Positions 1 through 7,532 of a DNA stretch of 64,000 nt are shown here, in pieces (position 1 is the stretch's first letter; each line of letters begins with the position of its first letter). Under the pieces are notes generated by a model, which worked only from the letters and a program-made list of their open reading frames with translations, made no database searches and was not told where the DNA came from. The position numbers and the translations under genes are program-made. Source of the DNA: a virus; IMG/VR virus record IMGVR_UViG_3300042691_019380, positions 1-64,000 of that record, one strand, 5' to 3'.

Positions 1-487
1 AAAAGTTTCGCAGCCGCTCACGGAAGCACGCAGCCGGGGTCTTCGTCCGATTTTGGTTTTCAAACGCGACACTCCCCCGGAGTGGCCTTCTCCGAGCCTC
101 GCACAGATGGGGGTTCCAGTAAAGAAAAAATCTTCCAGGCCAAGAGAGGGCTCTCGCTTATGAGTTTGGGCTTTCCAATTTCGCGAATCTGGAAAAGCCC
201 CGCCTTGAAAAATCTGGGGAGCCCACCTTCGCGACCTGTGACTTGAACTTTTTCGCTCAAGTCTTAGTAGAAGTAATTCCAAAACCCCTTGAAAAAAGCC
301 CTTCTCGCGATTTTGCGACTTGAAAACTTGTATTTTCAGAAATGAAGTGGATATTTTTTTTCCTATAGGGGGGAAAAAGATTTTTTTGGGCCCACCTCCA
401 TATTTCGCTTCTAAGGGCTGATTTCTTTTTTGGTGTCAGGATAGCCTATCCAGACAAATAGGCCCTTAGAAAGCAAGCCAGGGGCCT
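1..487. other. AT-rich intergenic region downstream of the HNH gene
   Basis: I see no convincing gene here. A 66-codon minus-strand reading frame (60-260) starts at TTG without a clear Shine-Dalgarno sequence, and I reject it. The stretch 290-400 is far more AT-rich than the surroundings, has long A and T tracts, and holds one copy of an element repeated at 27592-27646. On the minus strand at about 451-463 there is a T-T-G-T-C-T-GGATAG match to the recurrent promoter-associated motif of this genome. The region probably serves as leader or regulatory DNA for a gene left of the window. Confidence 0.5.
315..370. repeat. AT-rich repeat element, copy 1
   Basis: On the plus strand it contains GACTTG, ACTTGT, TGAAGT and ATTTTTTTTCCTATA in the same order and nearly the same spacing as 27592-27646, about 75% identity over 55 bases by eye. 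Both copies lie just 3' of a minus-strand gene in an AT-rich gap. Its role is unknown; promoter, origin-related or RNA-level signal are all possible. Confidence 0.55.
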
Positions 488-784
488 CTAATGCGATTTG
501 GCATCCTCATGCACCTTCTTGGCATTGCACTTGGCGCAGAGGCATTGCAGATTCTCCATTGTGTCCATTCCGCCCAATCTCTTTGGAATGACATGATCGC
601 AATGGGCCTCTCTGTGGTCAGTGCAGAGCCTCCCGCATGATCTGCATTGCCAGTTGTCTCTGAGAAGCACCTTGAGCCGGAGGGCCTCCCAGGCTTTGCC
701 TCCATATCCCCGCCTGGAGGCGCTGGGCTTTGTTGGCCTTTGGCGGCCTCGCTTGGGCTGGAAGAAAGAGAATCGCTCAGGCAT
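488..784 (-). CDS. HNH endonuclease
   Basis: Small DNA nuclease of the HNH family, 98 residues. Two CxxC pairs (C-R-S-C and C-A-K-C) form the structural zinc site, and between them are the catalytic D-H, the GG turn and the N of the ββα-metal fold (H-C-D-H-V-I-P, G-G, N-L-Q-C-L-C). I chose the ATG at 784, which overlaps the stop of the tail-fibre gene by eight bases, over an upstream in-frame codon at 817. In many phages such a gene lies just before the terminase and helps packaging; the terminase would be left of the window, so that role is inferred. The alternative is a free-standing homing nuclease. Confidence 0.85.
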   Translation of the reverse strand: MPERFSFFQPKRGRQRPTKPSASRRGYGGKAWEALRLKVLLRDNWQCRSCGRLCTDHREAHCDHVIPKRLGGMDTMENLQCLCAKCNAKKVHEDAKSH

Positions 785-2612
785 CAGGGAACTTCGCTGC
801 TGGGACAATGACAACAACGCTGTTCGGGTCCCAGTAATTCACTGGCGTGTATCTGTTGTCGCGAGTGATCCTCACCTCATCCATCTTGCCTTCGATTTTG
901 CCATTCTCGTCGCCACCTATAGTCAGGTCTCCTAGCGAGTCGAGCCAGAAGCCGGTTTGGGCTCGCTGTGTGGCCGGTTGCCCCATCGTGGTCCCCACAA
1001 AGACATGGGTGCCGGTGAAGCACACGAATGTCCACTGGTTCCTAGATATTGTTCCCCATTCTTGCGAATCGTAGATATTGCCGTCTTCGTCTTTCGCGAG
1101 AAACTCAAGCAGGAAATTATCCGGCACGGACTGGTACGTGGCGTGTATTCCCCACATGCCTGTCCCGATTATCTTCGTCCTAGTTCCGCTTGCAGCCAGC
1201 CGAACCCAGAACTCAATGGCGTAAGTGTGACCGAGCGACCACGACGCGAGTTCTGTTTCTTGGTCTTCGGGGTCCATGACTGGCGGAACAACAAGCGGCG
1301 GAGTCGATGCCGAGTCTCCGTAGAAGCCTATCGAGTTGTATCCAGACGATTCGAATACTCCGCCCCACTCAAACCACCCCGGCCCTGTCACTGTCCTGTT
1401 TAGCGGTGAAGAGTCGGTCAGGTTTCCGAGTCCGCTAAAGTGCAGCAGCAAGACAACCTGATCGAACAGTGGGTCTATCGGAGTCCACGTAGACAGCGAG
1501 GCTCGCCTCCACTTGCCAGGAGGGTCGCTCTTGACGCACACGTAGAGGTTCTCGTCGTCTCTTGCGAGGTCGCCAACCGCCCCAATCGCCCAGTCAGGGC
1601 TTGGGGGCGGCGGCGAGTACCACTGCAAACCGACTTCAGAGCCAGAGATCGTGATCGTCGTCCCTGAAGCAGAAACGCCGACGCCACCCGATCCGACAAT
1701 CGAGAGCGATCCAGTGACTCCAGAGAGTGACTGCACGTACGGATGCGAATGCTCCTGCGTCGCCGCCGTTATGTCGCTTACTGACAGCACAACCTCGCCG
1801 GTTCTGCCTTGGACGCTTACGACGTTCGCAAACGAGGCGAGGTCCGTAATTTGCGAGGCCGAGTGCGTGTGAGAGCCAAAGTCGCTGATCTGGCTCGTCG
1901 AGTGCGTGTGAGAGAACTCAGCCGCAGTCACGTCCGCAGCCGTGATTGAGATATTTCCAGTTCTGCCCTGAACGGACAAGACCTTGGAGTTGTTTTGAAT
2001 TAAGGTGACGAGGCCAGAAACTTGCGACGTCGAGTGCGTGTGGAATGCCGGGGCGGCAGTTACGTCAATCGCAGACAGGAAGACAGCCCCAGTTCTGCCT
2101 TGCACGCTGGCAACAGGCGAGATTGCCTGGACCGCCTCAGCGAACCCAGATAACTCCGCAGCAGCGTGCGTGTGAGATGCACTTGCAGCCGTGATGTCCA
2201 CGACTCCCAAGACAACGCTGCCGGTTCTGCCGTTCACAGACAAAACCGGCGGGTCTCTGCCGATCACAGTGATCCCGCCGCCGGTGGTCGTGATCGTGAT
2301 GTTGTCGCCAGCAATGAATGGATTGATGCCAGCCGTGCCCACGATCGACGTGCTGGTCCCGTTCACGACGATCGAAGGGCCGATCCCTGGGGATAACTGC
2401 ACCTGAACTGCGTTGGTGCTTTGGGCTCCGCTGCTGACCGAGACTGGCGGGCTCCCAGGCGACGGGCCGCTGATTTGGACAGGCCCGCCATTGCTGCCTC
2501 CGCCAACGACCACGACAGAGCCGTTGGACTGGGAGACGGCGACCTCCACGGTCAGGCCATTCGAGGAAACTCCGGCCTGGACTGAGTCGCCATTGACGAT
2601 CGTGACGCTCAC
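777..2612 (-). CDS. Tail fibre / receptor-binding protein with LamG-like C-terminus
   Basis: 611-residue virion protein. Residues about 110-320 hold five repeats of a phage fibre unit: V-x-S-V-x-G-R-T-G-x-V, then D-I/V-T-A-A, then H-T-H. The C-terminal 230 residues read as a concanavalin A/LamG sandwich (V-V-L-L-L-H-F at the start, I-E-F-W-V-R, W-T-F-V-C-F, G-K-M-D-E-V-R-I-T near the end), a fold that commonly binds glycans. The ATG at 2612 overlaps the stop of the preceding gene as ATGA. It probably forms a trimeric fibre with the lectin-like tip contacting the host. The repeats give the gene internal homology, so it may recombine. Confidence 0.8.
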   Translation of the reverse strand: MSVTIVNGDSVQAGVSSNGLTVEVAVSQSNGSVVVVGGGSNGGPVQISGPSPGSPPVSVSSGAQSTNAVQVQLSPGIGPSIVVNGTSTSIVGTAGINPFIAGDNITITTTGGGITVIGRDPPVLSVNGRTGSVVLGVVDITAASASHTHAAAELSGFAEAVQAISPVASVQGRTGAVFLSAIDVTAAPAFHTHSTSQVSGLVTLIQNNSKVLSVQGRTGNISITAADVTAAEFSHTHSTSQISDFGSHTHSASQITDLASFANVVSVQGRTGEVVLSVSDITAATQEHSHPYVQSLSGVTGSLSIVGSGGVGVSASGTTITISGSEVGLQWYSPPPPSPDWAIGAVGDLARDDENLYVCVKSDPPGKWRRASLSTWTPIDPLFDQVVLLLHFSGLGNLTDSSPLNRTVTGPGWFEWGGVFESSGYNSIGFYGDSASTPPLVVPPVMDPEDQETELASWSLGHTYAIEFWVRLAASGTRTKIIGTGMWGIHATYQSVPDNFLLEFLAKDEDGNIYDSQEWGTISRNQWTFVCFTGTHVFVGTTMGQPATQRAQTGFWLDSLGDLTIGGDENGKIEGKMDEVRITRDNRYTPVNYWDPNSVVVIVPAAKFPDA

Positions 2613-2959
2613 GGACTTCTCGCGACAACAGCCCCAGAGAGGACCGTTCTGGTAATCACGCCCGGAGCAACCCAGCGAAAGTACCAGCGATACGGAACAC
2701 CCAGCGAAAGGGCGTTCGTCTGCGTCTCTGTCAGAGACAAGTTGATCTTCCCGGCTGCCAGATCAACCGGAGTCTGGTTGAAGTTCGTGGCGAGAGACCA
2801 CTGGGTCACGTCGCCACCAGACACGGCCACGACTTGGATAATCGGCGACGAAAACGTGTACCCGGTTAAGTCTTGGTCGAAGTCCAGCAGGACATTGAGT
2901 TCATCGCCCTGGACGAACTGGAAGTCCAGAGTATCCGGAAGTTGCGTGAATGTTGGCAC
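2609..2959 (-). CDS. Tail-fibre-associated virion protein (BppU-N-like)
   Basis: 116 residues with no signal peptide. The opening F-V-Q-G-D-E-L-N-V ... L-T-G-Y-T-F and the late L-S-L-T-E-T-Q-T ... Y-R-W-Y-F-R-W resemble the immunoglobulin-like N-terminal domain of baseplate/upper-fin proteins that sit directly upstream of fibre genes. Start is the GTG at 2959, preceded by GGAGG nine bases away; the SD lies in the loop of a hairpin (2959-2986). Translationally coupled to the fibre gene downstream by ATGA. Function assigned by position and faint motif only. Confidence 0.5.
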   Translation of the reverse strand: MPTFTQLPDTLDFQFVQGDELNVLLDFDQDLTGYTFSSPIIQVVAVSGGDVTQWSLATNFNQTPVDLAAGKINLSLTETQTNALSLGVPYRWYFRWVAPGVITRTVLSGAVVARSP

Positions 2960-2986
2960 AGTGCTGTCCCTCCATGGACGGCACTG
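2957..2986 (-). promoter_or_regulatory. Leader hairpin over SD and GTG start
   Basis: Positions 2959-2969 pair with 2976-2986 (11 bp, one G-U) around a six-base loop. In the minus-strand mRNA the loop and the adjacent stem contain the GGAGG Shine-Dalgarno, and the first base of the GTG start is the last paired base. It could limit translation of the fibre operon. It has no T-run, so it does not look like a terminator. Confidence 0.5.
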
Positions 2987-3012
2987 ATTTTAAGTCTTGA
3001 CCTGGGCCTACC

Positions 3013-3372
3013 CTAAGTAAGCCAGCCGCCGTCGAGATTAGGCCTGTCCGCATCAAGAAGCATCTTCCTCTCTTCTCTCAGGGCCGCGATCTCTTGCCTC
3101 TGGAGACGAACCTCCCTGCGGAGAGACTCGTTGATGGCAAGAAGATGCTCGATTTTGGCGATCTCAGTCCCCACCGGCGGATGATTCTCGTCGTAGACGA
3201 CAAGTTTCGTGTGTCCGCCTATAGACGATCCGAAGTCATGTTCGTCGAGCCACTTGCAGAGCGAATCAGTCTCGCTCCGCAGGGTCCAGCCGCCCGAGCC
3301 AGCGTACCCCTTGGCGAGAACAATCTCCTCGCCTGTCTCGGTGTCACGAAGATAGAGTCGATTATTTGCCAT
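3013..3372 (-). CDS. Hypothetical protein with C-terminal coiled coil
   Basis: 119 residues, function unknown. The first 60 residues are globular (R-L-Y-L-R-D-T-E-T-G-E opening). Residues about 72-108 form an amphipathic, charged heptad helix (I-E-H-L-L-A-I-N-E-S-L-R-R-E-V) consistent with a coiled coil. It overlaps the stop of the membrane-protein gene upstream by 11 bases and belongs to the same run of small genes behind the tail-fibre region. Confidence 0.6.
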   Translation of the reverse strand: MANNRLYLRDTETGEEIVLAKGYAGSGGWTLRSETDSLCKWLDEHDFGSSIGGHTKLVVYDENHPPVGTEIAKIEHLLAINESLRREVRLQRQEIAALREERKMLLDADRPNLDGGWLT

Positions 3373-3652
3373 ACTTCTCCTCCGCTTCCCGGCCGAATGC
3401 CTCCAGGGCTTCGCCGTGCCTGTAGGCGTGGCGAGACTTCTTGAGAAACCGGCACATCGTCTCCCATCGCTCTTTGCTGTCAGCCACCGTCTGCGGGTCG
3501 CTGCTTTTCAAGTTCCGCTCGTGGGCCGCCATCAGTTCCGCGAGTTTGTCGCGGTTGCCTTGTTGCAGAATCATCGTTGCCGGGAGCATCACTACGGCAG
3601 CAAGGACAACGCTGCCGACGATGCAAAACCACACGGGCAGTAGGTCCATCAC
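3362..3652 (-). CDS. Small membrane protein with N-terminal TM helix
   Basis: 96 residues. Residues about 5-28 (W-F-C-I-V-G-S-V-V-L-A-A-V-V-M-L-P) are a transmembrane helix; the rest is a soluble, helical, charged tail. Length and one-TM topology would fit a holin-associated or spanin-like role, but nothing specific identifies it. It ends 11 bases inside the next gene and starts ATGA-coupled to the gene before. Confidence 0.6.
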   Translation of the reverse strand: MMDLLPVWFCIVGSVVLAAVVMLPATMILQQGNRDKLAELMAAHERNLKSSDPQTVADSKERWETMCRFLKKSRHAYRHGEALEAFGREAEEKYGK

Positions 3653-3837
3653 TTCACCTCTGTCTGGCTGAGTTTGTTAATCGCCTGCTCCACCATCTCT
3701 CGGTGGTAGTCGATGCCAAGATGGCCCGGCGTGGTCACGCTCGCGGCAGTACCGTTTACCTCAATGCGAGTTTCCATCCAACAACCTGGCTGCCGCTCAC
3801 GGTACTGCTGGCTTATGACAACAACTTCGTACGCCAT
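3649..3837 (-). CDS. Hypothetical protein (62 aa)
   Basis: Start ATG at 3837 overlaps the stop of the small upstream gene by ATGA and is preceded by GGAGGTGA, so I prefer it to a longer in-frame extension to 3951 that would run through the upstream gene. The sequence M-A-Y-E-V-V-V-I-S ... T-R-I-E-V-N-G suggests a small β-rich fold with a C-terminal helix. No family recognised. Confidence 0.55.
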   Translation of the reverse strand: MAYEVVVISQQYRERQPGCWMETRIEVNGTAASVTTPGHLGIDYHREMVEQAINKLSQTEVK

Positions 3838-3974
3838 CACTTCACCTCCAGTGCCTTGCGAATCCGAGCCATGTCGCCCTGAATCTCTGACAGGTTGTAG
3901 AGCGCACCTAACGCGGCAGCGAACATGAGGAACCGCCAGAGATTGCCCCAACGGTCGCTGGGCTTCTCGTTCAT
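3837..3974 (-). CDS. Membrane microprotein (45 aa)
   Basis: 45-residue reading frame linked at both ends by ATGA overlaps, with GGAGG before its start. One predicted TM helix (R-F-L-M-F-A-A-A-L-G-A-L-Y) is followed by a basic amphipathic tail. Its tight coupling to both neighbours is the main argument that it is real. Function unknown. Confidence 0.5.
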   Translation of the reverse strand: MNEKPSDRWGNLWRFLMFAAALGALYNLSEIQGDMARIRKALEVK

Positions 3975-4435
3975 CACTTCACCTCCTGGGGATCGTCCTT
4001 TTCGTAGACGCTGATCTTGTCGAGTGTTGCAAATGCGTCCTTCGACACCAGCACAAACCGGCGTGGGCTGGAGTTGCCGAACCGGACAACAAAGTCCGCA
4101 CTCCAGTCATCTCGGAACGTGAAATCCTTGTGCGTCCATCCGTCGAAAGCAAAGCCGTAAAATCGGTCTACCCATCCGACTATTTCATCGACATGCGGCT
4201 TTGTGGCAGCCCGCTGGGTTAACCTCGTCTCTGGCTGGCGGCTGCGCGGGGCGGGCGGGGCTGGCGGTGCGGGCGGTGCAGGTGGCGGCGGCCCCTTGGC
4301 TTTGGGATACCAGCATCCTCCATCGGCAAGGCGGATTGGCTCGATATCGTCCTCTCGCCGACGAGCGCCGCTGGCTAGTGCCAGCCACACGCCGATGGCT
4401 CCGCACGCCATGCAGGCTAGGTGGCTCCAGTCCAT
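3974..4435 (-). CDS. Single-TM protein with proline-rich linker
   Basis: 153 residues from the ATG at 4435, which overlaps the preceding stop by ATGA; a longer in-frame extension to 4597 would run through the upstream gene. An N-terminal TM helix (A-C-M-A-C-G-A-I-G-V-W-L-A-L-A) is followed at about residues 45-65 by a P-P-A-P-P-A-P-P repeat that would span an envelope layer, then a soluble domain of about 70 residues (F-D-G-W-T-H-K-D-F-T-F). Organisation recalls membrane-anchored envelope-spanning proteins; no known family. Confidence 0.6.
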   Translation of the reverse strand: MDWSHLACMACGAIGVWLALASGARRREDDIEPIRLADGGCWYPKAKGPPPPAPPAPPAPPAPRSRQPETRLTQRAATKPHVDEIVGWVDRFYGFAFDGWTHKDFTFRDDWSADFVVRFGNSSPRRFVLVSKDAFATLDKISVYEKDDPQEVK

Positions 4436-4542
4436 CAGATTGCCCCCCACCAGGAAACGATCCGATCCGTGATGTGCCGCAATGCGTCGAGAAAGACGTA
4501 GGAGGCCGTCACCCAAAGCAGCATCCGCTCGTGACCGTCCAT
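4435..4542 (-). CDS. Membrane-associated microprotein (35 aa)
   Basis: 35 codons between two coupled genes, overlapping the next start by ATGA and sharing one base with the stop of the gene before. The sequence is amphipathic and hydrophobic (M-L-L-W-V-T-A-S-Y-V-F-L, ending S-W-W-G-A-I). Supported only by its neat fit between neighbours. Confidence 0.4.
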   Translation of the reverse strand: MDGHERMLLWVTASYVFLDALRHITDRIVSWWGAI

Positions 4543-4724
4543 TACTTCTCCTCCGGCGGCTCGTCAGCCACAGACTCTGCGGCATGAGGCTCCACAAATC
4601 CAGTGTCGTCCATCTTCACGCCGACGACCCACGGTGGCTGGCACGATGCTGCTACTGCCCACCCGGCTCGACCATCGACAATGCAACGAACTCGGTGCGG
4701 AGGATAGTACGGCAAGTCGTTCAT
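4542..4724 (-). CDS. Hypothetical protein (60 aa)
   Basis: Starts at ATG 4724, with GGCGAAGCG upstream and a four-base overlap with the DUF551 gene. Begins M-N-D-L-P-Y-Y-P-P-H-R-V-R-C-I-V and ends in an acidic tail. The M-N-D start and basic-to-acidic layout resemble the next gene upstream. Function unknown. Confidence 0.5.
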   Translation of the reverse strand: MNDLPYYPPHRVRCIVDGRAGWAVAASCQPPWVVGVKMDDTGFVEPHAAESVADEPPEEK

Positions 4725-5068
4725 CGCTTCGCCTCTGGCGGCTCGGGTAGCGGCATCCAGTGCGTCGGGTCGAGCATCGCCATCTCGTCGCCTACCCATC
4801 CGTCGGCGGCGTAATACGTCCCCATCTCTGGCTGGCGAAACGCCTTGTCGAACACCAAAACGCGGACGTTCTCTTCCGGCAGCCTCTCGCCCACCGGAAT
4901 CCATCGCTGGCAGTTGTTCTTCTCCTCCACGATGGCGTCGAGCAGTTCACGCGAGATGACCGTCCCGCGACACCCTTCGGGCCAGTGGATAACCACGCGG
5001 CCGGTCTTGTCCTCCGTGCAGGTCACGTTGTATTCGTAGCCGTATGGGAGGCGGGGGCTGTCGTTCAT
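4721..5068 (-). CDS. DUF551 domain protein
   Basis: 115 residues from ATG 5068 (ATGA overlap with the gene upstream). The N-terminal 50 residues are unassigned; the C-terminal half is a DUF551 domain, recognised by W-I-P-V-G-E-R-L-P ... V-R-V-L-V-F-D and the closing T-H-W-M-P-L-P-E-P-P. DUF551 is widespread in phages with no known biochemical role. One of five copies in this window. Confidence 0.75.
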   Translation of the reverse strand: MNDSPRLPYGYEYNVTCTEDKTGRVVIHWPEGCRGTVISRELLDAIVEEKNNCQRWIPVGERLPEENVRVLVFDKAFRQPEMGTYYAADGWVGDEMAMLDPTHWMPLPEPPEAKR

Positions 5069-5373
5069 CACGTTGCCTCGTCGGGCGGAGAGGGCAGCGG
5101 TTGCCAGTGGGTAATGTTCCACAGTTTGCCTTCTTCGCTGAACCATTCGCCCGCCTTGACGTGTTCCGTGTCGCGGTCCCAGCGGTGGCAAACGAACACT
5201 CCAGGCCACCAATGGTCGCCTGCGTTTGAGGTTTGCCAGCCAAGCACTTCTTCGCCGTGTTCAGGCACACGCTCCTCGACCGAAATCCAGCGGGGCATCA
5301 ACTCGCTCACCGCCGCAATCGCGTCATCGCCACCCTGGCGGATGCGACGGTCAAAGTCTTTCATGTGGCTCAT
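5068..5373 (-). CDS. DUF551 domain protein
   Basis: 101 residues. After a 25-residue charged lead the DUF551 signature runs from W-I-S-V-E-E-R-V-P to T-H-W-Q-P-L-P-S-P-P. Start ATG 5373 overlaps the previous stop as ATGA. Directly follows another DUF551 gene, so the two probably arose by tandem duplication. Function unknown. Confidence 0.75.
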   Translation of the reverse strand: MSHMKDFDRRIRQGGDDAIAAVSELMPRWISVEERVPEHGEEVLGWQTSNAGDHWWPGVFVCHRWDRDTEHVKAGEWFSEEGKLWNITHWQPLPSPPDEAT

Positions 5374-5579
5374 CAACTACACCAAGGACAAGCCGTGTCG
5401 CAGTACGGGCATTGCCTGAACTCTTCGGCCCTGTCTTCGTTCATGTTGTAAGTGTCGGCGTACCCGCGAGCCTGAGACTCGCCGAGCGAGTCCAGCGACC
5501 ATAGAGAATTAACCGATCCGCTTGGGTCGACAAGCGCAAAACAGCCCTGCTGGCGACGCACTTCCCAGTCGCCGGTCAT
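5373..5579 (-). CDS. Hypothetical protein with C-terminal cysteine cluster (68 aa)
   Basis: ATG 5579 overlaps the upstream stop as ATGA. The protein ends C-P-Y-C-D-T-A-C-P-W-C-S, a C-x2-C-x3-C-x2-C cluster that could bind zinc. The N-terminal two thirds have no recognised motif. Confidence 0.55.
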   Translation of the reverse strand: MTGDWEVRRQQGCFALVDPSGSVNSLWSLDSLGESQARGYADTYNMNEDRAEEFRQCPYCDTACPWCS

Positions 5580-5821
5580 CCCTCCCACTCCGCCGAATGA
5601 TATCGACCGCCGTGGTAGGCATTGTCGGCGCGGCTCTGCGGCGACCCGCCGTACGATCCAGAGACGCCGACGCACGCGAGGCACCATGGCCCGTCGCCTC
5701 GCAGTTCCTCCAAAAGATGGAGCGAGTCCACCTTCATCTTGCACCGACAGCCCTTACACCACGACTCATAGAGACCGCCATCAATTGCCCGCCGTTTGGC
5801 AAGCGAAACAAGCCCCTCCAT
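5576..5821 (-). CDS. Putative zinc-binding protein (81 aa)
   Basis: The sequence W-C-K-G-C-R-C at about residue 22 and W-C-L-A-C at about residue 47 give two cysteine pairs, suggesting a zinc ribbon. Start ATG 5821 overlaps the MazG-like stop by ATGA. The glycine- and histidine-rich tail looks disordered. Function unknown. Confidence 0.55.
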   Translation of the reverse strand: MEGLVSLAKRRAIDGGLYESWCKGCRCKMKVDSLHLLEELRGDGPWCLACVGVSGSYGGSPQSRADNAYHGGRYHSAEWEG

Positions 5822-6126
5822 CACTCCTCCTTCACGAACACCCCTTCTGGCGTGAGATATCCACGCCTGTCCTTGATTGTCTGGTACGCCGAGTCCAGGC
5901 TGTCTCGCACAGACAAGCCGGAGAGTTTCGCGTAGATGATCAGAGTCACGAGAACGTCGCCGAGGCCGTCGACTTTCTCGGCCAGATCGTTCTTAAGCGT
6001 GGCGTCGGCCAGTTCGCCGAGTTCGCTCATGGTCTTCATCAGTTGAGCCTGCGGCGTGCTGTTGGGAACGATCTTGCGAGCAGCAGCCCAGCCTTCGACG
6101 GCGAGGATCAGTTCATCGAGAGTCAT
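5821..6126 (-). CDS. MazG-like nucleotide pyrophosphohydrolase
   Basis: 101 residues, the size of a single MazG-like all-α NTP pyrophosphohydrolase domain, which cleaves (d)NTPs to NMP and PPi. The metal-binding helices are visible: M-S-E-L-G-E-L-A-D-A (ExxE) and D-G-L-G-D-V-L-V (E/DxxD). Phages use these to shape nucleotide pools or blunt (p)ppGpp signalling. It overlaps the next start by 14 bases. A second, divergent MazG-like gene lies at 49923-50195. Confidence 0.8.
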   Translation of the reverse strand: MTLDELILAVEGWAAARKIVPNSTPQAQLMKTMSELGELADATLKNDLAEKVDGLGDVLVTLIIYAKLSGLSVRDSLDSAYQTIKDRRGYLTPEGVFVKEE

Positions 6127-6397
6127 GTTCTGGGAACCTTTCGAGAAGAGTTTTCAGGGCCATCTGCAAGCGAGCCATGTCCTTGTGCGACGACGACGCC
6201 CACACGAGAGCCTCTCGCTCTCCGTCTGTCAGTGTGGCTGTGTCGCCGCTGCGAATCACGTTGTCTTGGAAGCGAACTAGAGACCGGAGCCTCTCGATCT
6301 CGTTCGCGGCGTCCTCCATGGTTACGCCGACCTCTGGCTCCCAGGCGACGTAGTGCCGGAGCCGTTCGACGATGTCTCGCGTATCCATACAACTCAT
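6113..6397 (-). CDS. Hypothetical protein with L-T-D-x-E-R-E module
   Basis: 94 residues. ATG 6397 overlaps the upstream stop by ATGA; a second ATG at 6388 lies inside a copy of the T-T-G-T-A-T-GGATAC motif. N-terminal half M-D-T-R-D-I-V-E-R-L-R ... A-A-N-E-I-E-R-L-R is a common phage helical pattern. The C-terminal half T-L-T-D-G-E-R-E-A-L ... L-K-T-L-L-E-R matches a module shared with four genes at 7830-9437. Confidence 0.6.
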   Translation of the reverse strand: MSCMDTRDIVERLRHYVAWEPEVGVTMEDAANEIERLRSLVRFQDNVIRSGDTATLTDGEREALVWASSSHKDMARLQMALKTLLERFPEHDSR

Positions 6398-6819
6398 TGC
6401 CCTTCTGTAGCCTGAATGAACCGAACTGGCAAGCCCTTTTTTGCCAGATGCTCTGGATAGCCATTGGCGATCATCCAGTCTTGGCAAGTTCCTTTTCGGT
6501 CCCAGAGTTTCGGGAAGCCGTATCTCCAGCCCGACGGCGGATCGACCCAGATTGGCCCATCATCGAGCCATGTTGGCTTTTCTTGAATGCGGGCATTTTC
6601 GACGGGCCAGCCCGCTGGTAAGTCGAAAACTTGCGAGCAATGCTCTGCTGCCTGGGCCATGTCTACGAGACTTGGGAAGTGCCTCAAGACTCGCCTCGCC
6701 TCTTCGCGGACTTCTCTTTTCACGCCCTTGATGCCGTTCTCGACATAAGGGCTCGACAGGCGAGTAAGAAACTCCCTGGCGTTCAGGACAGCGTTTGTTC
6801 TTTCAGATGGAATTGTCAT
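6394..6819 (-). CDS. BPSL0761-like N-terminus fused to an unknown domain
   Basis: 141 residues from ATG 6819 (ATGA overlap). The first 55 residues (M-T-I-P-S-E-R-T-N-A-V-L-N-A-R-E-F-L and R-R-V-L-R-H-F-P) match the BPSL0761 family, small proteins of phages and proteobacteria with no known role. The rest (W-L-D-D-G-P-I-W-V-D ... G-Y-P-E-H-L-A-K-K-G) is an extra domain I cannot name. Confidence 0.6.
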   Translation of the reverse strand: MTIPSERTNAVLNAREFLTRLSSPYVENGIKGVKREVREEARRVLRHFPSLVDMAQAAEHCSQVFDLPAGWPVENARIQEKPTWLDDGPIWVDPPSGWRYGFPKLWDRKGTCQDWMIANGYPEHLAKKGLPVRFIQATEGQ

Positions 6820-7118
6820 CAGCACGACTCCGCGAAATCTTCTTTTTCAGAGAGCGATTGGCACTGCAACTCGTAGGCGTAGTTTGCGTACCACCGGGCT
6901 TGGTGCCGTGCCAACCACAACTCGTGCCGCAGCGTGTATTCAGGCAGCGGCACGCCGCAGACGAGTTGCCACTCCTCTGGCAGTCGCCATGTCAGACGGT
7001 CGTAGGCCCAGATGCTTAGGCTCACAAGCCAGCGGATGTTCGTTCGCGTGGCGGCGTCGTGGAACCGGTAGATAAGGGCGTTCCAGCGCCAGTTGAGGGC
7101 GTTTGCGATAGTTAGCAT
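6819..7118 (-). CDS. Tryptophan-rich hypothetical protein
   Basis: 99 residues unusually rich in W and Y (N-W-R-W-N-A-L-I-Y-R-F, L-W-L-A-R-H-Q-A-R-W-Y-A-N-Y-A-Y). Helical, possibly membrane-peripheral, without a true TM segment. It is followed by a 115-base gap with no gene. No family recognised. Confidence 0.55.
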   Translation of the reverse strand: MLTIANALNWRWNALIYRFHDAATRTNIRWLVSLSIWAYDRLTWRLPEEWQLVCGVPLPEYTLRHELWLARHQARWYANYAYELQCQSLSEKEDFAESC

Positions 7119-7233
7119 CTTTGATAATCCTCTTATGTTATCCAGCCGATAATCCGCGAAACCGCCTGGACGTTGTTGATTCCGCGACGGCGGCGGCGTG
7201 TTATGCGGAACCGTAGAAACACTGGTTCCACAA

Positions 7234-7443
7234 CTACACGAACTCTCGCGGCGTCACAGCAATCATCTCATCCCAGAGAACGTCGCTTTTTACGCACGAA
7301 GCCACCGACTCAAGGACGACGAACTCCTGCCCAGTGCGCGACCGAGCAAGCCGCTCCGCCTCGCGCCGAGCCTCTTTCTCGGAGTCGTGACGGACAACCG
7401 GCTGCCCCATGGGACCAAGAACCATCCAAAACTTCTTTGTCAT
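7234..7443 (-). CDS. Hypothetical small phage protein (69 aa)
   Basis: The pattern M-T-K-K-F-W-M-V-L-G-P ... S-E-K-E-A-R-R-E-A-E-R-L-A ... E-F-V-V-L-E is a familiar β-α-β layout in small phage proteins where the helix follows a short strand. Start ATG 7443 stands alone, with about 90 bases of gap upstream containing one copy of a 17-base direct repeat. Confidence 0.6.
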   Translation of the reverse strand: MTKKFWMVLGPMGQPVVRHDSEKEARREAERLARSRTGQEFVVLESVASCVKSDVLWDEMIAVTPREFV

Positions 7444-7508
7444 TGTGGAACCAGCGGATGCAGCGGACTCGCGATACCGTCTGCGGTGTAGTTTCGTCAG
7501 CGGTCGCG

Positions 7509-7531
7509 AGCCGCTGATCCTGCGTGTTCTG
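7509..7531. repeat. Direct repeat, copy 1
   Basis: The 17-base string TGATCCTGCGTGTTCTG occurs here and again at about 7811-7827, each time in a gap between small genes with CGCGAnC-like sequence beside it. The copies probably reflect a duplicated intergenic segment. Confidence 0.6.
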
Positions 7532-7532
7532 C

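Noticed and set aside
60-260. 66-codon minus-strand frame in the left AT-rich region
   Set aside because: TTG start without SD, no recognisable motif, lies in a low-GC non-coding stretch.
1340-1360. GTATCCAGAC promoter motif inside the tail-fibre gene
   Set aside because: Lies deep in coding sequence with no gene start nearby.
777-2612. Collagen-like triple helix in the tail fibre
   Set aside because: The repeats are G-R-T-G-x-V ... H-T-H units, not G-x-y triplets.
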